Shown here piece after piece: positions 34,695-45,620 of a DNA stretch of 64,000 nt. Source of the stretch: Chloranthus sessilifolius (Eukaryota; Streptophyta; Magnoliopsida; Chloranthales; Chloranthaceae); contig CM037590.1 of assembly GCA_021018995.1 (NCBI GenBank), positions 105,215,097-105,279,096 on the forward strand, given 5' to 3'. The first letter of the stretch is position 1, and each line of letters starts with the position of its first letter. Position numbers and translations under genes: made by a program. The notes below the pieces were generated by a model that made no database searches, had not been told where the DNA came from, and saw only the letters and a program-made list of their open reading frames with translations.

Positions 34695-37318
34695 TGTTGC
34701 TACCCCAGCTGTGCTTTCTTTATTTGTTTGTGGTAAAAGAAATATAAAATTAAAATAAAACAGGGGATGAAATCAGCACAACTGGGGAGTCCTAGACTTA
34801 CAAGATACAGGGTCCATTGGGGCAAGTTTTGATAAGTAAGAGTTTGTCCCACAGGGAAAGATGATCTATAGCTCCAAGGGAGCCATCTCTAGTAGTCCCT
34901 CCAGATCTGACTACAGATCTGGCAATCCTTAAGTGAAGGGAGTTTAAGGTCACTTAGTTTACAGATCCTAAGGTAGCCTAATGTCTGAACTACAGAAATG
35001 GTTGAGAGGATGGATGGAGTGTAAAAAATAAATATAAAAGGGTGAGAAGTATGTTATTAAGCCTAGATCAGAGGAGTTTTGTAACTCAGATTCAGATCTG
35101 ATGTTATAGAAATCTTGTCCAATGGCTACGTTATCACCACTGAGGAGAAAGGATCCAACCCATCTCTCTGCCATGATTCAATCCCTTAAGGTTATAACCT
35201 GTCCACTCAAATGGTCACAAACTATCCCATAGGAGAACCACAATCCAGGGATGGGTCAAAACAAGTTAATCATTGTAGGCACTATTTCATCCAGGCTACC
35301 AGCTCAAGAATCCATAGGGAACCTCAACCTCTAAAGCTCTATGTGTGGGGCTAAGGCTGTATAGGACCATGATAGCCCAGACACATAGAACGAGCAAGAG
35401 ATTAAGTACAACCTTCGATCTAGTTGTCCATTGCTTGAGTGAGGCTACAATGGTCCAGTCACAAGCCTACAATCTCTATAACTAGATCAGATCTAACATC
35501 TGATAGCATATCTATACAAATATAGGGGAGTCTGCCTCTGTACAATCTCCCACCAGGCTAATACAAGCTCAGGTGTAAAGAAGAAGGATCCATCTTGGAT
35601 CGGTGGATTAGAATCACCCTAAAGCTATAACCTGTCCACTTGACTAGTCACAGACTATCCCAGAGGCCATTCTCCTCACAGAGCCCAAGACAAAACAAGA
35701 ATATCGCTGCCACCACCATGGTCACAAGGCTACCAGCTCAAGCTCCCATGGGGATTTCAGATCTAGTGGGTCCTGTGGTGGGGCTAAGGCTGTATATGAC
35801 TATGATAGCCCAGACACACAGGTCACTTGGATATGAGTGGCCCTTAGAATCAGTCCTCCATTGCTTTGAATCACAGCCAAAGCAATGGCGGATCACAAGG
35901 TAGCAGCCTTGCACAGAGCAGATCACATTCAAACACAAATCCCATAAAGTACAAATCCTATTACAAAACTTCCATTAAACTAGTTCAAAATGCATGCAAA
36001 GACATAGCCAGCAAGTGCTAGACTATGGAGAGAAGGAAAAAGAAAAAGAAAACTACTTACAGCTATAAAAGAAAAGAAAAATGATCTCAGATCAAATCTC
36101 CAAGAGATGAGATGTGTTGCCAAATTTGTTCCAAGATTTCTAAGATTTTTCAGGATGTCTAAACCTAAGCTAAGTATGGGTTTATATAGTAGTAGTGTGG
36201 CGGCGCATTAGGGTTAGGAAACCCTAATTTTAATGATGCCATGTGGCCTAATAGTGATCCTTAGATGCCTCGAGGCACGTGCACAGAGATTTAAGCGTGG
36301 GAGTGCGTGCCCTAATCGCTAGAAATTTCTAAAAGGTCCTCTGCTGAAGAGATGGAAGTTGAAGTTCAGAGCTTCGCTAGGTAGCTATTGTTTCCCAGAC
36401 TTGTCGCATGGTAGCTCTTGCTCTTCGCGAGGATGGTTTGACACTGAAGCTTCAACCGTCGCAAGGCTGCCTTGGTTTGCTCTTTAGGCAGTCGCGCAGT
36501 AGAGAATTGTGCTCTCGCTGGATTGGGCTTCGCGAGGTTGAGTAGACATCAAAGCCTCAGATGTCATGGGGTTGGAGTTCACGCAGTCGCGACGTAGCTG
36601 CGCATTCGCTGGATTGATCTTCCAGAGGATGGATTTGAATAGCGCGAGAACTTTGCGAGCACTTCTCTTCAATGGACTTCAAGAGTTTCCTCGCAAGGCT
36701 CTAATGAGTTTTGAACTGCGCGAGGTTCATGTCTTAATTGATCTTTGCGAGGATGGCTTTGTCTTCGTGAGGATGCTTTCTTCTTGAATAGCGCGAGAAC
36801 TGTGCGAGGAGTTCTCTTCTAAAATTTACATCCCGCGGCTACTATGCGATAGCTGCGCGAAGCGTCTTTTGAAGCTCTCTCTCCTCAGCCGTTCTAAGCG
36901 AACTATGCGAGGCTGAGAGAGGTCTACTTTGAATTGTGCGAGACTGCACGATGTGTTTTACTCTTGAGCTTCGCGAGAGCTGCGCGAGTTTGTGCTTCTG
37001 AAGCTCTTCAGTCACTCAACTGCGCAAGAAGTTGTTTGTAAAGTCTTGGGAAGCTCAGTTGGACTGCGCGAGGCATATTTCTCTTGAATCCTTTAAAGCT
37101 TGGGTTAGCTGCGCAAGGCTCATTTCAGGTTTGGATTCAGAGTTCATCATTCTGAGGGACTTCTGGTGCCAAAACAGGCTCCTTAGCAGGATTCCTGGCC
37201 TTATTTCACTGCTGATTATTGCCTACATAAAACACTTAACAAGAACTTATTAGATGACTAAGGGTCTAATCAAAGGTTATATTAAGGGGTGAAAAGTGAT
37301 ACTTTTCAGGTCTTAACA
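34695..37318 (-). repeat. Element B 5' LTR
   Basis: 2,624 bp, aligning end to end with 23708-26330. TATA box at about 36181-36188 (minus strand CTATATAAACC). Motif array at about 36410-37110, conserved boxes at 35186-35226 and 35620-35660. CTCGG (37319-37323) follows as the target duplication. Confidence 0.92.
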
Positions 37319-37499
37319 CTCGGGCCCATACCCCTCAACGTGAGAACCATGCACTGAAAAAATAGTACATGGCTAAACACAAGCTAAAACAAAATCTCTG
37401 TTGCTCAGGTCCCAACGTAGGGAGACTATATATAGAAACAATAGTATATAGTTGAAATACAGGCTAAAATAATAGCCTAGCATTTCAGACCCGGCCCGG

Positions 37500-37944
37500 A
37501 CAACCCCGAATTAAGCGCCTAAAACCACACACTAAATTCGATTGCACGCTAGATTACAAGCACGCAATCAGTCCCTTCTTAGACCAGACTTCCATTCCCC
37601 AGACCAACTCGAGACTCGATCATGCGCCTGACACCAGAAGCGTGATCGGATTGAGCGCCACACCACCAGCACGCAAGTGGCCCACACCCGGCCTAGCCTC
37701 ACTGTCCTTGACCCCTAAGTTTCCTTGATTAAATGCTTCGAGAGTGGCGCTTAATTGGATTACACACCCCAAAATGGGCACGCACTCGTTCTAACGCTGT
37801 AAGGACTAGGAAACTCGCTGAGCAAGTCAACCGGTCGCTCACTGAGTCGGTGACCAACTCAAAGCGATTAAGCACCGAGAAACCAGCACACGATTTTATT
37901 AAATGCCTGAAACAGGGCGTTTAATTAGGAAAAAACCTATAAAA
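37500..37944 (+). promoter_or_regulatory. GCGCTTAATT-type array and TATA box in element C U3
   Basis: Words ATTAAGCGCC, GCACGCAATC, GCGTGATCGGATTGAGCGCC, GGCGCTTAATTGG, GGGCACGCACTC, GATTAAGCACC and GGGCGTTTAATTAGG recur up to the TATA box. GCGCTTAATTAAGCGC would be the full dyad form. The stretch CCCCAAAATGGGCACGC resembles a GCCAAAATGGGAGCATGC stretch upstream of the PMD gene (about 19097), so the two upstream regions share more than single words. Confidence 0.65.
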
Positions 37945-38689
37945 GCTTTTTTTAATTTTGACCGAGCAGAGCATGAAAAGGCTGGCAATTTTTGAGAGAG
38001 AATGGACTTTTTTGGGATTTCGAAACCAAAGAACTCCAAGGACAAACCCATAGAGCAACCTAGTCATGATTTCAAGATTCAAGCTTCGAATCTTCAAGAT
38101 TTCTCTCCACAGCCCTGACCCTAGATTAATTTTTTAAATTCACGATCATAACTTCTAGTTTCTAGATTTAGGAATTGTATTAGTTTTAATTTTCAATCTT
38201 AGACCGTAGCACCCTTTTCAGACCGTAATTTTTTATATCTGGTTCTAATTCTCTAAATTCAGAACCAATCCTTAATCCGACGGTCTAATTTACCGACCCT
38301 AGACTTTAATTCCGTTCTAAAATCTTAAGCCCAGTCCTATCATTAATCTCTGGTTCTAGTCCTTAGACTCTAGAACTAGTCCTTAATCATACGGTTTGAT
38401 TTTCTGATTTCGGACCTGAATTCAGTCCTAGAAATTTAAATTTCCTATTTTGATATTTTTAAAAGATCCTAAATATTAATTTCAGTTTCTATAATTCTAA
38501 TTCATAATTATTATTCCAAAACCAACTCTGAAAAATCCAAAATACTATTTTTTACAGTCCAAATCTAATTTATCTTTCATCTCAGCCACCTGATTTGCCC
38601 AAGGGAGCTTACGGAGGGTACTCGGGAATGAGGCCAATCCTCCTTAGCATAGCGGGCCCAAAACCCTTTTTTTTTAGGAATTCTAGAAA

Positions 38690-39560
38690 CAATTAATTGC
38701 TTTTTTTTTTTTTTTTTAGTATAATTAACTAGTAGATTTATTTTATTTTGACTTAATTAATTAATTAAGTTAATTAGGTTTTAGTATGATTGATTAATTC
38801 CTTTAAATCAAATTTTAATTGGTTAATTTCTTGGTTTAATTAGAATTAGAATATCAGTCCCATGATTTCTTCTTAGATTTTGAGTATAATTAATTTACAT
38901 GCTTTATTGTGATTAAATCCTTAGAATAATTGTTTCGATTAGAATTCTAACAAAGTTTGTCCCTTTATTTTAATTAGATAATTCTAGGATAGCTAATTCC
39001 TCGCTTTATTAGAACTCAGTACCATTAATCAGTCCTTTTATTTTAATTAGAACCCTAGTATAATTAATTTATTTCTCTGGTCATAATTCTAGTCAAATCA
39101 GTTCCTTTATTTTAATTAGAATTTAGTATAGTTAATTCAATGCTTTAATCGGAATTTTAATAAAATTAGTTTACTTGCTTTAATTAGAATTTCAGTCTGA
39201 TTAATTCATTGCTTAAATTAGAGTTTCTAGTAGAATTAGTTCTCTATTTCAGTTAAAACTCTAGTAAGACTGTTATACTTGATTTAATTGGAATTTTAAT
39301 ACAACTAGTATACTTGCTCTGCTTAGAATTTTAGTACAATTAGCATGCTCGATCTAATTAAAGTTTCACTAGAACTACTACATGTGGACTCCTAGTACAA
39401 TTAGGAGACCTGATCATAATTGGACTTCTGGTGGGATTAGGAGACCAAAATTAATTAGACTTCTAATGGGATCAGGACACTTAATTAATTAGACTTTCAA
39501 TAAGAATAAAAATAGTAAGAATTAACTAGACTCATAATAGGATTAGAATAAACCACATAA
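38690..39560 (+). repeat. Degenerate AT-rich minisatellite in element C LTR
   Basis: About twenty imperfect units of roughly 35-45 bp with the consensus theme TTTAATTAGAATTCTAGTA followed by TAATTAATTC and TTTGCT-like sequence. Unit length and sequence drift from one end to the other; the last units (39390-39500) have changed to a GGAGACCTGATCATAATT theme. No coding potential. Confidence 0.72.
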
Positions 39561-39912
39561 CCAAACTCACAATAGAATCAGAGAAGTCTAAACTGACCAG
39601 AACTATAACAATAACGGGAAATAAAAGGAAAATTAAACTATCTAAATTATAAGAAAAAGACATAGCTGCTGACGTTCACAGGTGGACGATTCAGTATAGA
39701 AGTAGCCCATATCCACTCTTAAGCGTGATCATTAAGGTGTTGTAGCGTCGATAAATATCTGTAGTTGGCGATCGCAACAAACTAGGAACCTTCCTAAAAA
39801 ACCCTTTAGTTCTAACAATCCAAATGCCGCATCGCTAGAGTCCACTTGGACAGAATTGGAGCCACTGATTCAACAAAGACCGAGAGGAACCTAGAAAAAG
39901 TGTGCACCAACA

Positions 39913-40015
39913 GACTGGCGATCGCGATGGGACCCTTTTGCAAACTCTTTTTCTAGATAGTTAGTTTTCATCTTATATCCTTATTTTCCTTTCCATCGTG
40001 TCATTTAGATCACCT

Positions 40016-40053
<38 letters not shown>

Positions 40054-40189
40054 TCTTCGTCAAAGACTCGAGATGTCTGGTATACGAAGGGTGAGTTTAG
40101 GTGACCCACCATTGTAGAGATATCATAACAACCCCATGTGCGAAGAAGAATCATTTCACAACTCCAGCCCACGACAACCTGAGATTAAC
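39913..40189 (+). other. Element C leader with primer-site-like sequence and (AT)n
   Basis: TGGCGATCGCGATGGGACC at 39916-39934 resembles the TGGCGACTCCGCTGGGGAC type of primer site in plant gypsy elements, but I cannot assign the tRNA with certainty. A run of about sixteen AT dinucleotides lies at 40018-40050. The gag ATG follows at 40190. Confidence 0.6.
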
Positions 40190-41920
40190 ATGGCTGGCGA
40201 GTAAGAAAATCTCTTCTCTACCCCACACACCGGTAATAATCATAATGGGGGAGATGGTAACATCCGACAAAACCTCACAGCTCAACAGATCGTAGAACTC
40301 AATATTCAAAGAATACAAAGAAGAGATGATGACTTCGAGGAATTGGTTCGAGGGTTGGCCACCGCATACAAAACCATTAGGTCACGACAATTTTCAGAAG
40401 AACAAGAGCGACAAGAGAGGCCACATCCTACCCTGGGCACGGTATCAACTCGCGCCACACGATTGAGACAACCTGCCCACACATTCTTCAATGATGACTC
40501 TTTAGACAAGGTTTGCTCACGGGTCGCTCTAAAACACAGCACCATTAAAATCAAAGATCTCCCTAAAATGCTCGATGAGTACATGGCCAAGAGAGAGTGC
40601 CTCGATCACTCATTCGGATTCGACAAATTTTGCCATGACGTTGAATTTAACTTACCAATAGGATTTAAGCCACCGAAATTTACCAAATATAACGGCACGG
40701 GTAATCCAAATCATCACTTGGCCATCTTTTGTAATGATTGCCAACCCATATGTGATAATCAAGGGCTTTTCATTCACTATTTTCAACGCTCATTAGAAGG
40801 AGAAGCTTTAGATTGGTTTGCAGGACTCCCGCTTTATAAGATAGAGACCTTCAATGAATTATTTGGTCAATTCCTAGACTAATACAAACACGTGATCCAA
40901 GTGACAGTAAGTCTCAGCAATCTAATGGCAGCCAAGCAAAGACCTGATGAAGAATTTACCGACTTCGTCTCTAGATGTAGAAAACTCGCTGCTAGGACCG
41001 ACACCTCAATGAAAGAGAAGGATTTGGTGGATATTATCATAGATAATACTAGAGAATCGTTAAAGAGCACACTTGTCATAAGTGATTGCCCCGATTTCAC
41101 TGCACTCCACTCTCGGGCATCCCGACCAGCGCGACATATTAAAGGTGGAGACCTTGCTCTATCCATAGTCACATCAAAAGTAGGCTCTTTTAGTGAATCA
41201 AAATCAAAAAACAATAAGAAAGCCTTAGGAACCTAACAGGTCAATAACGTTATTAATCAAGGACAAAACTCTAGGAACGGAAATTTCCACCAAGGAAACT
41301 TCGAGCAAAACCAAAATCAGCAATAATACACGAACAAAAATGAAGGCACTAATCAGCAAAGATATGCAAATCAAAACCAAAGCTAGAACCAGAATCAGGG
41401 CCAATATCAGAATATAAATCAATATCCCAACACCTACTAGAATCAGAACACGACGTAGAATCGATCGGCCCACATGCCGAATTACAATAGTGTGCCCGCA
41501 CCGCAGAACTTTAACCCAGCCAAAGGCCCCTACCAACCGAGGCGGGAACACTATCCCCTTTTACTGGATACAATTCCCAACATCTTCAATCTCCTTAATA
41601 CTCAGAACCTCCTCCGATTCTCACAGGAAAGACCCTACCCATGGCCGGCAAATCTAGACTATAGTAAATACTGTGCCTTCCATCGATACGCAGAACACAA
41701 CCTAGAGGACTGTTGGGTCCTCAGGGACGTGATCTATGACATGAATGAGCGAAGTAAGATCGATTGGGAAGCGCTTAGGAATCCTAACCCTAATAATAAC
41801 CAACCCCAACAAAATTTAGGGATCGTTAATAACCCCATGCCTAACTACAACCAAGCAACACTGGCTCAGGTCACCACCGTAGATCTCTCCGGTCGATCCC
41901 CTTCCAACCTTCCACCTTAG
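40190..41920 (+). pseudogene. Element C gag (Tat type), in-frame stops only
   Basis: One frame runs from the ATG at 40190 to at least 41920 without a frameshift. Eight or more in-frame stops interrupt it, each explicable as CAA or CAG turned into TAA or TAG (for example at 40202, 40880, 41234 and four in the Q/N-rich stretch 41325-41455). The gag core includes FTKYNGTGNPNHHLAIF and LEGEALDWFAGLP (about 40675-40835). A Q/N-rich linker follows, then YCAFHRYAEHNLEDCWVLRD (about 41668-41727), a C/H pattern typical of the C-terminal gag of this lineage. Gag would build the particle and bind RNA. Confidence 0.8.
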
Positions 41921-42689
41921 TCACTCGCATTCAACCCTTTGCTACTTTTGCCACACTAGCGAGAGCTCCTTCACCCCTGCATCCCTCGGCCCTGATCATT
42001 CGCATCGCCCCGTCGTATCCACCTCTTTATAAAAAATTCACTCAGATACAAGTCCATTCCTTTAGGGCTAGGAGACCACTCCTCTGTAGTCACCCACCAA
42101 TACCTCCAACCCCTATAAATCTAGAACTAATGCCATTATCGCTCCCTTTGTCCGATTCTAAACCCGAGTATGGAGATCACGTTCTCCAAACTACAGCACA
42201 AATTGCTGCATGGGTAGAAAGTGTCACCCGAAAAACTCTAAGCCAAGACAACGAAATAACCACCGAGCGTTTGCTAAATCTAGAAGAAAGCGAACCAGAA
42301 AAACATTCTAAACCTTACGAGACGCTGGTCTCTGCTTTCCTAGAAGAGGAAGATTACACACAGTACCTCCCACCTTGGAGTGGCACCTTTTAGGTGTGCG
42401 CTCCAATCTCAAATTTCACCCATTTTGCAAACACATTCGCGTCAAGCCGCGTCGGGTTTGGTCAATAACCAACTTGTCTGATTCTCAAATCAGGAACCAA
42501 TTACCCACCTTCGTGTTTCCCTCAAAATAAGGATTTCACGAACGCGCAACCACTAGAGGGGAATGTGAGAGAAAGAGAAGTTAACTTGCCTCCCCCATCT
42601 CACATCTTCCCTCCACCAATTCCTGCACCTCAACCATTCCAACCACCTGCACCTAAGGCCCATCGGCCAAGCAAAGAAACTGCATTTGA
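41921..42689 (+). pseudogene. Element C gag-protease linker, degenerate
   Basis: The frame is lost after about 41920; short open pieces (for example 42130-42393, acidic, with EEEDYTQYLP) suggest former coding sequence. No domain is recognisable. Confidence 0.4.
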
Positions 42690-43056
42690 GAAAGGGCAAG
42701 AATATGACCTTCTGTGGCATCTCTAAAAGATCTCGACCCAGATATTCATATTAAAACTCATCAAGAAATCGCCTGACCATCACAGATTGTTGATAGGGAT
42801 ACTTGAAGACACGCAAGTGGATGAGGATACGACCCTAGATGAGTTTCATCAAATCACTTCAGTCATAGCACAATGTCCGACATGCACTTTTACAGACACA
42901 GACATGCCTAAAGAGTCACTCTGTGGGAGTGCGACCCCTATATATCTTACGGTCATAATTAGAGGATTCTCCGTACCACACACACTCCTTGACACGGGAG
43001 CAAGACTTAACATCTGCCCTCTCACCATGCTAAAGATGCTCGAATGCACAGTGTAG
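42690..43056 (+). pseudogene. Element C aspartic protease, degenerate
   Basis: A helical lead-in (YDLLWHL, stop, then ISTQIFILKLIKKSPDHH) is typical of Tat elements ahead of protease. The active-site motif LLDTGARLNICP (about 42985-43020) follows IYLTVIIRGFSVPHT. A stop after MLECTV ends the frame, and the second half of the protease (to about 43430) is broken by further stops. It would process Gag-Pol. Confidence 0.72.
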
Positions 43057-43477
43057 GATGTTAGGCCCTCTGCACTATTACTCGTAGCTTATGATGGGTT
43101 GCGTTGCTTTGTCAAAGGATCTAGTAGCTACAGGTTCACCTAGGACATGTAACAAAAGATGTTACCTTCCATGTTTCTAATTCCGCTAGTACATATAATC
43201 TCATTTTAGGAAGAAAATAGCTGGAGTCAATGAAGGCCGTCACATCCACATACCATTAATGCGTCAAATTCCCATACGAGGACTCCATCATCCATATATA
43301 CGCTGATGCACCCCTCCAGGAGATGGATACTGATTATGCGGCGAGCATACCAACCGCTCATGATTATGTGTTGAACACGGGTCATATTCAAAAGACTTGA
43401 ATCTCTAATGAGACAACTGTTGCAGAAGTCCATCCCCCTACCCTCCTAGTTCGCCCCCAACATGTCGACAAAAATTA

Positions 43478-44880
43478 ATGAGAAGAGAGGTTGGCACAGA
43501 CCTCGCCAAACTCTATGCCATTAATCCTACCACGACAAAAGGGTGGAACCTTATGTACCAACTTGGATACGTTTCCCACACCGGACTCGGTAAAAATAAG
43601 CAAGGTCGTGTAGGACCCGTTGTCCCAATGCAAATACGTAAGCACATAGGGTTAGGTTACCAATTAGATGGCCCGCAAGTCGACTTGTCCCCTACCTCAC
43701 CAAAATGGTCTCTATATGAACACTTCGCCTATGGGACCACTGAGAAGGTAGATGTGCCAAAGTATAAGGAAGTGACCTTCACTAGATCCCAAGAGTTGGA
43801 AATTGAGCAAATGACTAAAGCGTTCAACAATTTAACCAATTTAAACGACAATATTGATAAACCACTTGAAGGAGTCAAGCTCCTGTTTGACACTAAGGAA
43901 TTTACAGAAGAAAGGAGAGAAGAACCTTCAGAACCTGACCCACAAGTAGAAGGTTGGGAATCCACTGATGATGAAACTTTTCACATAGCAGCCTTATAAG
44001 ATAGTGAAGAGCACTTACGCTTAACCTGGGAAAGAGATGACACTCCACAAGAAAATATTAACTCGTATAGCATCCGCCTCGGCCTTGCCCTTGTGGGATG
44101 GGAATGCCCTTAGGACTCCCCTTGTATCGCTTACCCATACCAACGCCGCTGTAGGGCATGCGCCAGCATATTAGAGCGCTTTGCTAGTTGGACCCGACAC
44201 TCTACGATAGGAGAATCGAATCACTCCAACCTCGTGACCATCGACACAGGTAATGACCTACTAGCTCAGCTATAGGCACAAGAAGCAGAAAATCCCAACG
44301 GTCATCTGGTTGACCTAGGGGGAAACACTCGCACCGCCCTCATAGAATTTGAAGACGAACTTGAACTAGACACTTCTACATCCCCAGAGTCGCCCCAACT
44401 CCAAATATTTTAGAAATCTCTAAAGGAAGAATGACAACCTCCCTCGAGTGATGACGAAGAATACTGGATAGACCTCCTGGTCCTTGAGTTAGCAGAGCGA
44501 GCCAATCTAGGACTTCAAGCACTATCAGATCAAGAAGAAAAATTCGATACTATCTTTGACTCTAACCTAGAAGGATGGGAATGTCCTTGGGAATCCTCTT
44601 GTATTCTTCACCATTATCAACCTCATTGTCGAGCATGCACGCTCATCCTAATGTATTATGAAGATTAAGGAAAAGAACTCGCTACCCCTGAGGATCCTTC
44701 GGGAGATCCCCCTTGGTTGAAAGAATGACATTATTACGGCCCAAAGGATGATAGTTCAATTGACTACGATCTTTAGAGCTTCTTAGAACAAGAGGCGATC
44801 AATGTGGTAGAAGAAATCTAAGTGCTAGTGCCGGTCTCACTAACGTCTCTCATTCAAAAGATCTCATTAGATGAGGACTC
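43478..44880 (+). pseudogene. Element C G-patch-like and cysteine-rich linker
   Basis: The frame starting near 43478 carries KGWNLMYQLGYVSHTGLGKNKQ, the glycine pattern of a G-patch domain, which is known between protease and RT in some plant Tat elements and in some retroviruses and is thought to bind RNA. The frame continues past a stop at 43997-43999 through an acidic region that contains two copies of a cysteine-rich motif, GWECP-x-x-S-x-C-I followed by C-R-A-C (44092-44180 and 44569-44650). Several in-frame stops interrupt it. I do not recognise the cysteine motif from a named family. Confidence 0.62.
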
Positions 44881-45620
44881 CAAAAAAAAATGCCGAATTC
44901 ACAACAAGTCTACATTTCCCGAAGAATCTCCCGAACGGCTCCAACAGCCGTCTTGCTCCCTCAACTAGAGGAAGTAATTCTCTCGGCGCCCCTTGAGGCG
45001 ACCGACCCTGTACCATATTTATTATCAAAAATAAAAAAAATAGAAAAGATAGAAAACCCTAAAAATTCAAAAATACAAAATCCAAAAAAATTAGAAAACC
45101 CCAAAAAAGAAAGGAAACTCTTCATCCCGAATCAAATTTGTCGCCAACAAGGAGACTTTTCTCCTAAGGTTTCTATCCCATTCCCCACACAAGGATGTAA
45201 AGCATCCCGGCTAAACAACAAGCCAGTGATCATACCGGACGTGATACCTCACGACTTTGAGAGAAGAATCAGTAGTCTTGACCTTCACCTTACCAAAGAT
45301 CTCATAGTCATAGATTGTGCCGATGAAGGGTAGGGTTACCTTTCGCAAATTCAAATCCCCAGTATAGCAATTTATTAGTATATGAACTTACCGAGGATGA
45401 AGAAAGAGCAGCAGTTGTCAAGGAGGCACGAGACTTCCAACGGGTTATCAAGCATTTTGATGAGCGAACCCAAGCTGTTGCAGAACCCATGGAAGAACTT
45501 AACTTTGGCATTGAAGAGAAACCTAAGAAGCTACTGATTAGCGCATCGCTTAACTCCAAGGAATGCCAACAAATTGCACAAGTTCTGTAAGAACACCTCA
45601 ATTCCTTCGCATGGTCTTAC
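44881..45620 (+). pseudogene. Element C pre-RT linker
   Basis: A lysine/asparagine-rich low-complexity stretch (SKIKKIEKIENPKNSK, about 45020-45110) precedes an acidic region. Then comes the pre-RT helix with KKLLISASLNSKECQQIAQVL and HLNSFAWSYEEM (about 45525-45640), a conserved lead-in to RT in this lineage. Stops near 45331 and 45588; the latter fits a CAA-to-TAA change. Confidence 0.6.

Larger units (their letters stand above)
23708..37318 (-). mobile_element. Element B: Athila-type LTR element lacking pol
   Basis: A 13,611-bp minus-strand element with two LTRs of almost equal length (2,623 and 2,624 bp) and very similar sequence. It has a tRNA-Asp-type primer site, gag, a motif array, a long accessory ORF, a conserved 3' non-coding tract and a polypurine tract. 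No protease, RT, RNase H or integrase sequence lies between gag and the accessory ORF. In element A these occupy about 4 kb; here the gap is about 0.3 kb. The element must have moved with enzymes from a relative. The layout matches element A apart from the missing pol, and the high LTR similarity suggests fairly recent movement in this reduced form. Confidence 0.9.
37319..39912 (+). repeat. Element C 5' LTR, second part
   Basis: The LTR resumes inside the third 249-bp repeat unit, leaves the tandem array at about 37495 and passes through a GCGC motif region to a TATA box (CCTATAAAAGC, 37938-37944). R/U5 includes two related palindromic segments (38241-38266 and 38352-38380) and a long AT-rich degenerate repeat (38690-39560). 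I place the LTR end at CCAACA (39907-39912) because a primer-site-like sequence follows. A similar TTGGCGATCGC word at 39765-39775 leaves some doubt about this end. Confidence 0.62.
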
